A stretch of 33,800 nucleotides of DNA from Acidobacteriota bacterium (GCA_003222895.1 QHXI01000082.1:1-33800); one strand, 5' to 3'; shown: positions 1-7,560, numbered from the stretch's first letter. Translations and numbers: made by a program. Notes: generated by a model from the letters alone, not told the origin.

Positions 1-110
1 CCATACAGCCGAACTTCTCTGAACGTCGCACTGCCTGATTGCGACCATGGCGCGCAGTCTCGGGCGTGTGTAGAATAAGGCCGCGCCTCGCCTATCGAGG
101 CAACCGAAAC

Positions 111-695
111 ATGGCTTTACCGCAACAATATCTGCCGTCATTAACGCCAGAACAGTATCTCGATCTGGAACGTGCGTCCGAGATGAGACATGAGTTTCTG
201 GACGGCATCGTTTACGCGATGGCCGGTGAGAGTCCTGACCATAGTACGATTTGTTTCAATCTAGCGCCTATCACCGGACCTCAGATAAGAGAGAAGAACT
301 GTAGCGGTTTCTCGCCGAACATGAACGTGAGGACTGGCCTCGGTGATTTGTATGCGTACCCCGACTTGATGGTTGTGTGCGGACAGCCGATATTTCACGA
401 TGAACACGGCGACGTTCTACTCAACCCCACCGTTATCTTCGAAGTCCTCTCTCCTTCAACTGAAAAGTACGATCGAGGTGAAAAGTTTCGTCGCTACCGC
501 ACTGAGATCGATAGCTTGCATGACTACGTGCTGGTCGCTCAGGATCGGATGCTGATCGAGCACCATCATCGCGAAGCCGACGGAACGTGGAGTTCCAATG
601 CGATTACGGGTCGTGACGGCACGCTCACTCTCAACTCAATCGAGTGTGAGATTCCTCTGATCGAAGTTTATCGAAATACGAAAGTGACCGAATAG
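111..695 (+). CDS. Uma2 family (DUF820) PD-(D/E)XK endonuclease-like protein
   Basis: A 194-residue protein of the Uma2/DUF820 family, which has a restriction-endonuclease-like fold and is abundant in cyanobacteria and Acidobacteria; its cellular role is not established. The N-terminal MTPEEYL-like signature appears as LTPEQYLDLER, followed by RHEFLDGIVYAMAG. The PD-(D/E)XK residues are visible as D85 in YPDLMVV, E111 in IFEVLSPST and K125 in RGEKFRRYR, with the usual C-terminal strand DYVLVAQDRMLIEHH. I chose the ATG at 111 rather than the in-frame upstream start at 39 because it begins with the family-typical N-terminus and has GAGG about 10 bases upstream. The next gene starts 3 bases after its stop, so the two may be cotranscribed, although no functional link is obvious. 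Confidence 0.88.
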   Translation: MALPQQYLPSLTPEQYLDLERASEMRHEFLDGIVYAMAGESPDHSTICFNLAPITGPQIREKNCSGFSPNMNVRTGLGDLYAYPDLMVVCGQPIFHDEHGDVLLNPTVIFEVLSPSTEKYDRGEKFRRYRTEIDSLHDYVLVAQDRMLIEHHHREADGTWSSNAITGRDGTLTLNSIECEIPLIEVYRNTKVTE

Positions 696-698
696 ACA

Positions 699-1250
699 AT
701 GCGAAAGATCATTACACCGACCGCCACGCTGCTTTTCGCATTCGCGCTCATTGGGATCCCGGAAGCGTTTCACGCCGCGCCCGCACCTGAGCCGAATATC
801 AACATCAAGGGATACTACTCAAACGACAAAGCGCAACGCGGTCGCGTCGTGCGTGCGGCGATTGTGATCGACATTCCTTCGGGTTATCACGTGAATGCGA
901 ACCGCCCGCTCGGCAAGTACGCGATTCCCACGACGGCGAAAATCGAGGCGCCGAAGGGTGTTACGGTTGGTCCAATTTCGTTTCCGCGCGCAATCGTCCG
1001 CAAACTGAAAGCCGTCAACAACGAATCGCTGGCCGTTTATGAAGGCCGCGCGATTCTGCGATTCAATATCACCGTGCCCCCCAATTATTCGGACGGCTGG
1101 ATGAATTTGAAGGCCAAGCTGCGTTACCAAAGCTGTAACGACGAAGTCTGCTTTCCACCAAAGAACCAGGACATCGACATCGGCATCGGTATCGTTGGTC
1201 CAAATGATCGAGTGCAGCGTGCCAACGGCTGGGTGTTCGGCGGAAGATAA
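699..1250 (+). CDS. DsbD-alpha-like (DsbD N-terminal domain) periplasmic protein
   Basis: A 183-residue exported protein resembling the N-terminal (alpha) domain of thiol:disulfide interchange protein DsbD, without the transmembrane beta and thioredoxin-like gamma domains of the full ~560-residue protein. A signal peptide ends near residue 27 (AFHA|AP). The domain follows with PSGYHVNANRP around residues 60-70, and the diagnostic pair C146 and C151 in YQSCNDEVCFPP corresponds to the redox cysteines of the DsbD-alpha active site. In DsbD this domain passes electrons to periplasmic oxidised proteins. Here the electron donor must be encoded elsewhere, or the domain may only bind a partner. It starts 3 bases after the Uma2 gene. 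Confidence 0.8.
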   Translation: MRKIITPTATLLFAFALIGIPEAFHAAPAPEPNINIKGYYSNDKAQRGRVVRAAIVIDIPSGYHVNANRPLGKYAIPTTAKIEAPKGVTVGPISFPRAIVRKLKAVNNESLAVYEGRAILRFNITVPPNYSDGWMNLKAKLRYQSCNDEVCFPPKNQDIDIGIGIVGPNDRVQRANGWVFGGR

Positions 1251-1371
1251 ATTCAAGCGCCGGCATCCGGTCGGCGATGAGCGGGTGCCCTGCCCGCAGT
1301 CGAGTCGCGATCGCGCGTAAAAGAAATCTAGATCTTCAAGAGACAATTATCGCCCGAGAACGGAGGCCCTC

Positions 1372-1893
1372 ATGTTTCAAGATTTCCAAGTACCCACCTA
1401 CGCTGGATTCTGGTGGCGCGTTCTGGCGTACATCATCGACAGCCTGATCATGTCTGCGATCTTTTTTCCGCTGGGCATGGGCGTGGGGCTGGCCATCTCC
1501 GCCGGCGGTGATCCGAACTCTCCTTTGCTGCCGCTCGCGAACCTTGGCCTCAACGGTGTCTCGATCTTAGCCGGCTGGCTCTACCACGCTTTCCTCGAAA
1601 GCTCGTCATGGCAAGGCACGATCGGGAAGAAGGTGCTTGGGCTGCGGGTGACGGATCTGGACGGAAATCAGATTAGCTTCGGCAAAGCAACCGGCCGGTA
1701 TTTTGGCATGATCTTGTCGGGGATGATCTGCTTCGTTGGTTTCATCATGGTTGCGTTCACCGAAAAAAAGCAGGGTCTGCACGACATTATGGCAGGCACC
1801 TTGGTACTGAAAGGGCCCGGCGTCACGAGTTATCCAGTTCCGCCACCGCCGCCGGATTTCGGTTATCGAGGCGGCGGCCCGTTGAATATTTGA
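1372..1893 (+). CDS. RDD family integral membrane protein
   Basis: A 173-residue inner-membrane protein with the RDD-family layout. The R-D-type motif is YAGFWWRVLAYIIDSLI at residues 9-25, in the first membrane segment. A second hydrophobic segment lies around 55-70, then the family motif GTIGKKVLGLRVTDLDG around 82-98, and a third hydrophobic stretch at about 118-132. The tail is proline-rich (PVPPPPPDF), which is common in acidobacterial and actinobacterial RDD proteins. Function is generally unknown; some RDD proteins have been linked to Na+/H+ antiport. GGAGG lies 6 bases before the ATG. It converges on pgeF with a gap of only 15 bases. Confidence 0.87.
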   Translation: MFQDFQVPTYAGFWWRVLAYIIDSLIMSAIFFPLGMGVGLAISAGGDPNSPLLPLANLGLNGVSILAGWLYHAFLESSSWQGTIGKKVLGLRVTDLDGNQISFGKATGRYFGMILSGMICFVGFIMVAFTEKKQGLHDIMAGTLVLKGPGVTSYPVPPPPPDFGYRGGGPLNI

Positions 1894-1908
1894 TAGCGCG
1901 AGCCGGCT

Positions 1909-2784
1909 TTAGGCGCGAGTTCCGATCACCGACATTAGCCGTCCTACTCGGCCGTGCAACTTTTTTTCTTGTCGATAAGAAAAGAACAGATCGTTGCGAT
2001 CCATCGTGCAAAACGGAGCGAGGTGAATTCGATCGGCCGGAACGCCGGCGCTGATTACATGTTCACGGTTCGCTTGATGAAGATTAATGAGCGCGTGCCC
2101 GTCGCGTGTCGGCGTTAGCAGCTCGTCAGCATTCGCAAAGCGATCTTTGAAGACTTCGATCACATCGCTGCCGACTTCATAGCAACAGGCGTTCGCGGCT
2201 GGACCGATCGCGACGCGGAGATTCGCGACCTGTGCGCCATATTCGCTCTCCAGTTCTTCGACGGCGCGTTTCAAGATCGACGACGAGGTCCCTCGCCAGC
2301 CTGCGTGAACGGCCGCGAAGGCTCGCGTTACCGGGTCACCGATTAAGATCGGAACGCAGTCGGCGGTTTTCACGGCGAGCAAAACGTTCGGGGTGTTGCT
2401 GACCAGCGCGTCACAGTATTGATCGTCGCCGAGCACTTCAGGTTTTTGTTTGGCGTCGTCTTGAGAATGCACGACGCGGACATCGATGCCGTGAACTTGC
2501 CAACAGCCGGTGAGCAGCCACTGACCTTCGAACAGTTTGAGAAAGCGGCGGCGATTCTCGTAAATATTTTCGGCGTCGTCTTCGTTGAAGCCGGCGAGAT
2601 TTAACGCTTCCCTGGGCATCGAGCTGACGCCGCCGACTCGCGTCGAAAACGCATTTGTGAAACCATCTTGTTCCAGCGGCGCGCAGATTAACGCGCGCAC
2701 GCCGTCACGTTCGCGCCAGTAGAAACCGTTATCTTTGCGGGCGGCGGCCTGACGCCGCTTTGTTTCATCTTCCGTTGTGATCAT
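1909..2784 (-). CDS. pgeF: Peptidoglycan editing factor PgeF (YfiH/laccase-domain family)
   Basis: A multicopper-oxidoreductase-like (DUF152/YfiH) protein. Characterised members either remove mis-incorporated amino acids from peptidoglycan precursors or act as purine nucleoside phosphorylases. The zinc-binding residues are visible: H in CWQVHGIDV, C in KTADCVPILIGD and H in AAVHAGWRGT. The C-terminus has the typical CTMDRNDLFFSYRQ and GRVGRLMSVI. The start is uncertain. ATG at 2784 gives 291 residues; ATG codons at 2805 or 2802 give about 298 and a longer overlap with acpS. No convincing Shine-Dalgarno sequence precedes any of them. The 5' end overlaps the start of the divergent acpS gene under all three choices. 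Confidence 0.9.
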   Translation of the reverse strand: MITTEDETKRRQAAARKDNGFYWRERDGVRALICAPLEQDGFTNAFSTRVGGVSSMPREALNLAGFNEDDAENIYENRRRFLKLFEGQWLLTGCWQVHGIDVRVVHSQDDAKQKPEVLGDDQYCDALVSNTPNVLLAVKTADCVPILIGDPVTRAFAAVHAGWRGTSSSILKRAVEELESEYGAQVANLRVAIGPAANACCYEVGSDVIEVFKDRFANADELLTPTRDGHALINLHQANREHVISAGVPADRIHLAPFCTMDRNDLFFSYRQEKKLHGRVGRLMSVIGTRA

Positions 2785-3157
2785 TTCAATAGGAATTGAC
2801 ATCATCGAAGTTCGCCGCGTGCGCGAAACCGTCGCCCGTACGCCGCGTTTTGCCGAGCGCGTCTTTACCGAAGCCGAACGCGCGTATTGTGAATCGCGCG
2901 GCGCGGTCGCCGCGCAACATTATGCCGCGCGCTTCGCGGCAAAAGAAGCCGCGCTGAAAGCTCTGCAGACAGGATGGAGCGGCGGTATCAGCTGGCAAGA
3001 CATTGAAGTGACTGCAAAAGAATCCGGCGCACCTATGATTTTATTTCACGGCCGCGCCCGAGAATTGTACGAAGCTACCGGCGCCACCGCCGCGCACATC
3101 TCGATTGCCCATACGACCGAACACGCGATTGCTGAAGTGGTGTTGGAGAAGGATTGA
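2777..3157 (+). CDS. acpS: Holo-[acyl-carrier-protein] synthase
   Basis: A 126-residue enzyme that transfers 4'-phosphopantetheine from CoA to the serine of apo-ACP in fatty acid synthesis; cytosolic. Length and motifs are typical: ISIGIDIIEVRRV at the N-terminus carries the Mg2+-binding Asp, and RFAAKEAALKAL carries the second acidic ligand. The GTG start at 2777 is forced by the family N-terminus, which begins directly at the conserved GIDIIEV strand. No clear ribosome-binding site is visible. The gene diverges from pgeF and their starts overlap, so the regulatory and initiation sequences of each gene lie inside the other's coding region. Confidence 0.93.
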   Translation: MIISIGIDIIEVRRVRETVARTPRFAERVFTEAERAYCESRGAVAAQHYAARFAAKEAALKALQTGWSGGISWQDIEVTAKESGAPMILFHGRARELYEATGATAAHISIAHTTEHAIAEVVLEKD

Positions 3158-3189
3158 GATATTTAGGGGAGATTGTTTTGAGAAAGACA

Positions 3190-3227
3190 AAATGGCCGAC
3201 GCGAAGGTAGGTTCGCGTCAGCCATTT
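3190..3227 (-). terminator. Long hairpin, probable terminator of the small membrane-protein gene
   Basis: AAATGGC and GCCATTT flank an inner arm GACGCGAA/TTCGCGTC, giving a 16-position stem with one mismatch and the loop GGTAGG. Read on the minus strand it is followed by TTTTGTCTTTCTC, as expected for an intrinsic terminator of the gene ending at 3242. The plus-strand side lacks a T tract. Confidence 0.65.
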
Positions 3228-3241
3228 CCAGTATTCGGTGT

Positions 3242-3499
3242 TTACACAGGCGGGACTTCATCTTGTTTATCGGATTCTGCGGCATGGTGTTTCGCAGACA
3301 TCGCACTTAACTTCATCTTGATGAATTCAGCCAATGTCGTAGCGCCAGTTAGAATCAATATGCAGGCGCTTGCGACTACGGCGCAAAGAAACGCCTCGTA
3401 CAAGCGACCAACGCTGATCATCGAGGCAGATCCCGACAGCCCACCAATGTGCAACAGCATAACTGCAAGTTCAACGGTCTTCGTGCTTAAATTAAGCAT
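3242..3499 (-). CDS. Small hypothetical protein with one predicted membrane segment
   Basis: An 85-residue protein I do not recognise. It starts with a short polar stretch, has a moderately hydrophobic N-terminal half, a clear hydrophobic segment around residues 35-55 (AFLCAVVASACILILTG), and a charged C-terminal tail rich in K, D and E. The reading frame is supported by a strong AAGGGAGTG Shine-Dalgarno about 8 bases before the ATG and by a hairpin with a T tract directly after the stop. A plus-strand ORF also spans this region but has no such signals. It diverges from the sigma-factor gene at 3619, and the 119-base gap contains the palindrome GAGGCTctgAGCCTC. Its position suggests a role with the sigma/HxxxCxxC pair, but that is inference. 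Confidence 0.6.
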   Translation of the reverse strand: MLNLSTKTVELAVMLLHIGGLSGSASMISVGRLYEAFLCAVVASACILILTGATTLAEFIKMKLSAMSAKHHAAESDKQDEVPPV

Positions 3500-3618
3500 T
3501 CTTCACTCCCTTCCGAGGCTCTGAGCCTCTACTTCAGGAACACTTAATAAATTTTTCTTAAAAACTGACCGGATCTGTGTATATATGAGTAGAGCATCTT
3601 TTCCAAAGAGGGAAAGTG

Positions 3619-4242
3619 ATGAAGAAAGCAAGAAAACACGTAAAACCGTTAACCGATGACAATCGCGAGTATGTCGCGCAAGTGCACGACAGAACACGTA
3701 AACACGTTGAGAGATACAGCAAAGCCTTAGTCAATAGGAACGCCGCTGATGCGGACGACGTAACACAAGAAACCTACGCGAGATTTTCAGAGCGAGTAGG
3801 TAAATACGGTCCGCTCGAATCTGACCGACCTGAGAAGCCATATCTGCTCACCACTGCGAAGAACGCCAAGAGTAACCTGAATAGAAAGAATAAGCTTCCG
3901 GTTACGACGTTACAGAGTGATCAGGAAGAAATGGGTGATGCTCATCAAGACAGAGAAGCATCACGCGTGGCCGGAGAAAGAGCGTTTCGAGAATATGCGG
4001 CAGCAACGAGGCGAAGTACCTATTTGGATCGGTTCAAAGAATTGATACCGATCGTTCAATCACAACTCACTGCGGACGAGTGGCAATTAATTTTGCTTCG
4101 ATGGGTGGAAGGCATGCCCTTCGACGAAATAGCCATCGTTACCGGACAGCCGCTGGATCAAGTGAAATACAGGGTTAGCAGAGCCACCCAGCGAGCGAAA
4201 TACTATGCCGGCAAGCTATTGAGCCGACAACGAACAGAATAG
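3619..4242 (+). CDS. ECF-like RNA polymerase sigma factor
   Basis: A 207-residue sigma-70-family protein of ECF size. Region 2 is visible as DADDVTQETYARFSERVGK (region 2.2-like), followed by EKPYLLTTAKNAKSNLNRKNK, which fits 2.3-2.4. After a charged linker, region 4 appears as LTADEWQLILLRWVEGMPFDEIA with the helix-turn-helix continuing through QVKYRVSRATQRAK. I chose ATG at 3619 over GTG at 3616 because GAGGG at 3608-3612 is well placed. A weak promoter-like pair (TTAAAA at 3558, TATATA at 3580) lies upstream. The gene is A-richer than its neighbours and ends in a strong intrinsic terminator. Its targets are unknown; the adjacent gene at 4398 is a candidate regulator. Confidence 0.82.
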   Translation: MKKARKHVKPLTDDNREYVAQVHDRTRKHVERYSKALVNRNAADADDVTQETYARFSERVGKYGPLESDRPEKPYLLTTAKNAKSNLNRKNKLPVTTLQSDQEEMGDAHQDREASRVAGERAFREYAAATRRSTYLDRFKELIPIVQSQLTADEWQLILLRWVEGMPFDEIAIVTGQPLDQVKYRVSRATQRAKYYAGKLLSRQRTE

Positions 4243-4251
4243 ACCGATGGA

Positions 4252-4277
4252 CCCCCGCAGCACTGCGGGGGTTTTTT
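4252..4277 (+). terminator. Strong intrinsic terminator after the sigma-factor gene
   Basis: CCCCCGCAG and CTGCGGGGG form a 9-bp perfect stem around a CA centre, followed by TTTTTT. It lies 9 bases after the sigma stop codon, so the downstream HxxxCxxC gene is probably transcribed from its own promoter or by read-through. Confidence 0.9.
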
Positions 4278-4348
4278 CTTTTAACCACGGATAATCTGGT
4301 GCGAAAGTAACCTAGGCCAGAGCTTATTAAGCCAAAGTGGAGGTTGCA

Positions 4349-4378
4349 ATGCGAGACGTGGATAAGATTTCAAATTAG
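4349..4378 (+). CDS. Possible 9-codon leader ORF upstream of the HxxxCxxC gene
   Basis: ATG at 4349 is preceded by GGAGG at 4339-4343 with 5-base spacing, an ideal ribosome-binding site. The ORF reads MRDVDKISN and then TAG. It ends 19 bases before the ATG of the next gene, which has its own GGAGG. Such a layout fits a translated leader or a coupled upstream ORF. It could instead be a chance ORF next to a spurious Shine-Dalgarno; the peptide itself shows no run of regulatory codons. Confidence 0.35.
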   Translation: MRDVDKISN

Positions 4379-4397
4379 TCTCGGAGGAAGTTTCATA

Positions 4398-4817
4398 ATG
4401 TCACGACAGGAGACAAATGTTTTGTGGGAACTCGTGAGCGCAATGCACGATAACGAAAGGAGGCTAGACGATACTTCATCGGAGGTGTGTGAACAACGCG
4501 AGATTGGCAAACTGATTGAAGTGCTCGGTTACGATTTTCTGCTCGAAACGTTGGCACTTGAGCAGCGTGTCTTTGCTGCTGAGTATCCAACGATGACGTC
4601 AGTTGGTGAGGAAACCAGGCGATCCATCAAAGAGACTTTGAACAATCACTTTGAGCAATGCCGCTACTGTCAGATGGAAGCCAAGAAGGATCGAGCGTGG
4701 AGAAAAGAGTTTGCACATTTCCTGAGGACTGAAAAGGAAGTGGTAACGAAGATTTTGAAAGAAAAAAGGAGCACGCCACGGCGTAAACTACGCTCGTTCA
4801 AAGCCACTTCACGATAA
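4398..4817 (+). CDS. Hypothetical protein with HxxxCxxC motif, candidate soluble anti-sigma factor
   Basis: A 139-residue charged protein without a membrane segment. It carries H84-x3-C88-x2-C91 (HFEQCRYC), the signature of ZAS-type zinc-binding anti-sigma factors, and an extra cysteine at 31. The motif sits further from the N-terminus than in classic ZAS proteins, and the flanking helices do not otherwise look like a known family. The location directly after an ECF-like sigma factor supports a regulatory partnership, but the intervening terminator means the two are not simply an operon. ATG at 4398 has GGAGG at 4383-4387. The C-terminus is strongly basic (KEKRSTPRRKLRSFK). It is also possible that the Cys/His motif binds metal for an unrelated purpose. 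Confidence 0.6.
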   Translation: MSRQETNVLWELVSAMHDNERRLDDTSSEVCEQREIGKLIEVLGYDFLLETLALEQRVFAAEYPTMTSVGEETRRSIKETLNNHFEQCRYCQMEAKKDRAWRKEFAHFLRTEKEVVTKILKEKRSTPRRKLRSFKATSR

Positions 4818-4844
4818 GGTAGGTGATGTTTACTGCCGAACTGT

Positions 4845-4876
4845 AACAGCCCGTGCCTGGGTAGGCACGGGCTGTT
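4845..4876 (+). terminator. Hairpin terminator after the HxxxCxxC gene
   Basis: AACAGCCCGTGCC pairs perfectly with GGCACGGGCTGTT over 13 bp, with loop TGGGTA. It is followed by CGTGTTTAT, so the T tract is weak. It lies 28 bases after the stop codon and also separates this gene from the convergent PBP gene. Confidence 0.7.
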
Positions 4877-4990
4877 CGTGTTTATACGCGAATGCGAGTA
4901 AGAGGTTAATCATCGGTCGCCAACGACTGTCACAGACCTTCCGCACATCAAACCGCAGAGCCGCGAGCTATCTCATCGCTCTCATCTCAT

Positions 4991-7336
4991 TCACGAGAGA
5001 TTTCTTTCCGTAACGGTCCGTATCAACCCTTGTGTCACGGGCCGATGCGAATTCAGATCGCTTGAATCAAAATAAACATTGTGACGGAAGCATTCTGACG
5101 TTGGGGCTTGTTCGGTCAGCAAGGCCACGCGTTCATGCATCGGACATTTGCCGGTAGCTAATTCATCGGTGTCCGGATCGACTTCGGCGATGGTGATTCC
5201 TTCCGGCTGATCGAATGACGTGCCTCCGAGTTCGGGTCGAAAATCGATCGCGCCTTTCATGAATTCAGTCCACACCGGCAGCGCGGCTTCGGCGCCCGTT
5301 AATCCCAACTGTTGGTTGTCATCGAACCCAATCCAGACGGCGCAGACGAGGTTCGGCGTGTAACCTACGAACCATCCGTCACGCGAAGTTCCAGTCTTGC
5401 CGGCGACCGCTGTGTTGGCGATCGATCCGCGCGCCGCCCGGGCAGTGCCATGATCGATCACGCCCTGCAACATATCCGTGATGATGAACGCGGTCGTTGG
5501 AGCGATCACTTGATCGTCTGGTGACATGGCCTCGCTCACAATTACTTGCGGTTCGATTTTTTTGCCGCCGTTCGCAAACACTGCGTACGCCGCAGTCAAC
5601 TGCAGCGGAGTGACTTCCGTTGTGCCCAAAGCCAAAGCCGGATACGGAGTTGGTCGCGGCAAACCAAACTTCAAAGCGGTATTCGCCACCCGAGCCAGTC
5701 CCGTCTGCATTGCGACGTCGACAGTTACGACGTTGAGAGATTTGATTAGACCATCGCGCATCGGCAGATCGCGCATCGTGAATCCGCCGCCGTAATTCGC
5801 CGGTCGATATTTCCGCCCGGCGGCATAAGAAAATTCCTGCGGCGCATCCTTAAAAAGTTGCAGCGGAGACATCCCGCTCTCGAGCGCCGCCGCGTAAACG
5901 AACGGTTTGAAGGTCGAGCCCGGCTGTCGCTGCGCGTCGGTGGCGCGATTCAGTTGCGACTGTGCGTAATCGCGTCCGCCAACCATCGCGAGTACCTTTC
6001 CGGTTTTCGGATCGAGCGCAACCAACGCAACCTGGGGAGTCAAACCACGCGGCTGGTAGACCCGGTCTAAACGATCGAGTTGATGCTTGATTGCGTCTAA
6101 AGCGAGCCGTTCAAGATCTAAATCGAGCGTCGTGATTATTGGGGCGCCTTCTAAGCTCTCGCTAACAGTCGGACTGTTGACTCGATTGACGTAATCGATG
6201 AAGTAGGGCGCAACTGATTCGCGCGCCGGATCAAAGTTAGCAACCGACAGCGGTTCTTTAGCTGTCGCTGCCGCTTCATCCAGCGTGATGAAGCCATCGC
6301 GCGCCATGGTGCCGAGCACAGTGTTGCGTCGCTCGCGCGCCGCTGCGTTCTGCTGCGCCGGCGAATAGCGCGTCGGGCTCTGAATCATTCCGGCGATCGT
6401 GGCCGCTTCGGTCAGCGTCAACGCCTTCAGTTCTTTTCCGAAATATACATGCGCCGCCTGATCGACACCGCGCACGGCAATCGCGTCGCGCTGTCCGAGA
6501 TAGACTTCATTACAATACAGCGCGAAGATGTCTTCCTTCGATAAACGCCGTTCGAGCGTCAGCGCCAGCATTGCTTCAGCATACTTGCGCCGGAGCGTCC
6601 GTTCAGGCGTCAGGTATGTGTTCTTAATGAGTTGCTGGGTGATCGTGGATCCGCCCTGGCCAATTCTTTCGTCGCCAACGTTGCGCAGCAGAGCGCGCGC
6701 GACACCGACAATATCGACGCCATGATGATCGAAGAAACGCCGATCTTCGATTGACGTGATCGCATGGACCAGCATTGGCGGAATGTCTTTGAAAGACAGT
6801 TGCGTGCGCGCGCTGCTTTTCGACAAATTATTTGTCAGCGATTCCGGCGCGAGCCTGAACGCATCAAGCACGATGTCATCGCCAGTTATTTCAGCGATGC
6901 GATCTTGCGGTTCGAACTTTATGCGAACGAGAGAAGGATAACTGCCATTATTGTTCGGACGAATCTCGATCGAATCGTTTCGAACCGTGAAACCACCGTT
7001 CCAGACTTCACTCACGTCTTCATTTTCAACGTAGCCGGCACGGCGGAGAATCGCCGCCAATGCATCACGTGAATATTTCTGTCCGGCGCGCAGCGTTCGT
7101 GGGGCGGCATAAATTCCCGCGCGGCTAACCAGGTAGCCGTGCGCCATTCGCGCATCGACAATCTTCGCGTACGAGCGATAGGAATGAATAAAAAGAAATG
7201 CCAGCGCGCTTGCGGCCAGGATGAGAATCACAATCGAGATCCGGATCAGCCGCTTTGCTTTTCCGTTAGCCCGGCCGTTTATGGCTGGATTCACTGAGGA
7301 AAATGTTTTCTTGAGTCCCATTATTTGGGTTTTCAA
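4991..7336 (-). CDS. Bifunctional class A penicillin-binding protein (PBP1-type)
   Basis: A 781-residue peptidoglycan glycosyltransferase/transpeptidase anchored in the inner membrane. A basic N-terminus leads to a single membrane helix at about residues 31-51. A UB2H-like region follows (RAGIYAAPRTLRAGQKYSRD, 72-91), as in PBP1b. The GT51 domain shows the catalytic EDRRFFDHHG at 197-206, GQGGSTITQQLIKN at 226-239 and RRKYAEAMLALTLERRLSKE. The transpeptidase has S474-T-F-K477, S533-L-N and K647-T-G-T. All catalytic motifs are intact. Alternative start ATG at 7321 would remove five residues; neither start has a clear Shine-Dalgarno. A 10-bp perfect palindrome lies 33 bases upstream. Confidence 0.95.
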   Translation of the reverse strand: MKTQIMGLKKTFSSVNPAINGRANGKAKRLIRISIVILILAASALAFLFIHSYRSYAKIVDARMAHGYLVSRAGIYAAPRTLRAGQKYSRDALAAILRRAGYVENEDVSEVWNGGFTVRNDSIEIRPNNNGSYPSLVRIKFEPQDRIAEITGDDIVLDAFRLAPESLTNNLSKSSARTQLSFKDIPPMLVHAITSIEDRRFFDHHGVDIVGVARALLRNVGDERIGQGGSTITQQLIKNTYLTPERTLRRKYAEAMLALTLERRLSKEDIFALYCNEVYLGQRDAIAVRGVDQAAHVYFGKELKALTLTEAATIAGMIQSPTRYSPAQQNAAARERRNTVLGTMARDGFITLDEAAATAKEPLSVANFDPARESVAPYFIDYVNRVNSPTVSESLEGAPIITTLDLDLERLALDAIKHQLDRLDRVYQPRGLTPQVALVALDPKTGKVLAMVGGRDYAQSQLNRATDAQRQPGSTFKPFVYAAALESGMSPLQLFKDAPQEFSYAAGRKYRPANYGGGFTMRDLPMRDGLIKSLNVVTVDVAMQTGLARVANTALKFGLPRPTPYPALALGTTEVTPLQLTAAYAVFANGGKKIEPQVIVSEAMSPDDQVIAPTTAFIITDMLQGVIDHGTARAARGSIANTAVAGKTGTSRDGWFVGYTPNLVCAVWIGFDDNQQLGLTGAEAALPVWTEFMKGAIDFRPELGGTSFDQPEGITIAEVDPDTDELATGKCPMHERVALLTEQAPTSECFRHNVYFDSSDLNSHRPVTQGLIRTVTERNLS

Positions 7337-7368
7337 TTGTCGTCGACCGTCGAACGCGCGAAACTACA

Positions 7369-7389
7369 AAGCCTCCTTAAAGGAGGCTT
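7369..7389. promoter_or_regulatory. Perfect palindrome upstream of the PBP gene
   Basis: AAGCCTCCTT and AAGGAGGCTT form a perfect 10-bp inverted repeat around one central A, about 33 bases before the PBP start. It could be an operator or a leader hairpin. It has no T tract in either direction, so a terminator is less likely. Confidence 0.35.
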
Positions 7390-7476
7390 CACAAAGTCCC
7401 TGCTTCGAGCGATCCGTCAGTTTAATCCGTTACTCTATTTACAGTATTAATGGGGTCCAAATTCTAGAGGATTGAT

Positions 7477-7560
7477 GTCAGTACCACCTGCGTGAGCAGG
7501 TGGGTCAATGATTGAATCGAAGTGAACTTGATCCCATCCGCTGACGCGGATGGTACTGAC
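7477..7560. repeat. REPIN-like element, GTCAGTACC family, copy 1
   Basis: An 84-bp element bounded by GTCAGTACCA and its inverse TGGTACTGAC. Each end carries its own hairpin: CCACCTGCgtgaGCAGGTGG on the left and CCATCCGCtgacGCGGATGG (GCGGATGG as the right arm) on the right, with CTTGATCCCA before the second. A clearly related copy lies at 33685-33773. It is 8 bases from the stop codon of the patatin pseudogene. Confidence 0.8.

Noticed and set aside
3105-3524. A 139-codon plus-strand ORF overlapping the end of acpS
   Set aside because: It reads through the terminator hairpin at 3190-3227 and lies opposite the 85-residue minus-strand gene, which has a good ribosome-binding site. Its protein has no recognisable feature.
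3537-3541. GGAAC upstream of the sigma-factor gene as an ECF autoregulation -35 box
   Set aside because: No matching -10 (GTC-type) element lies at the usual 16-17 base spacing, so the motif alone is not enough.
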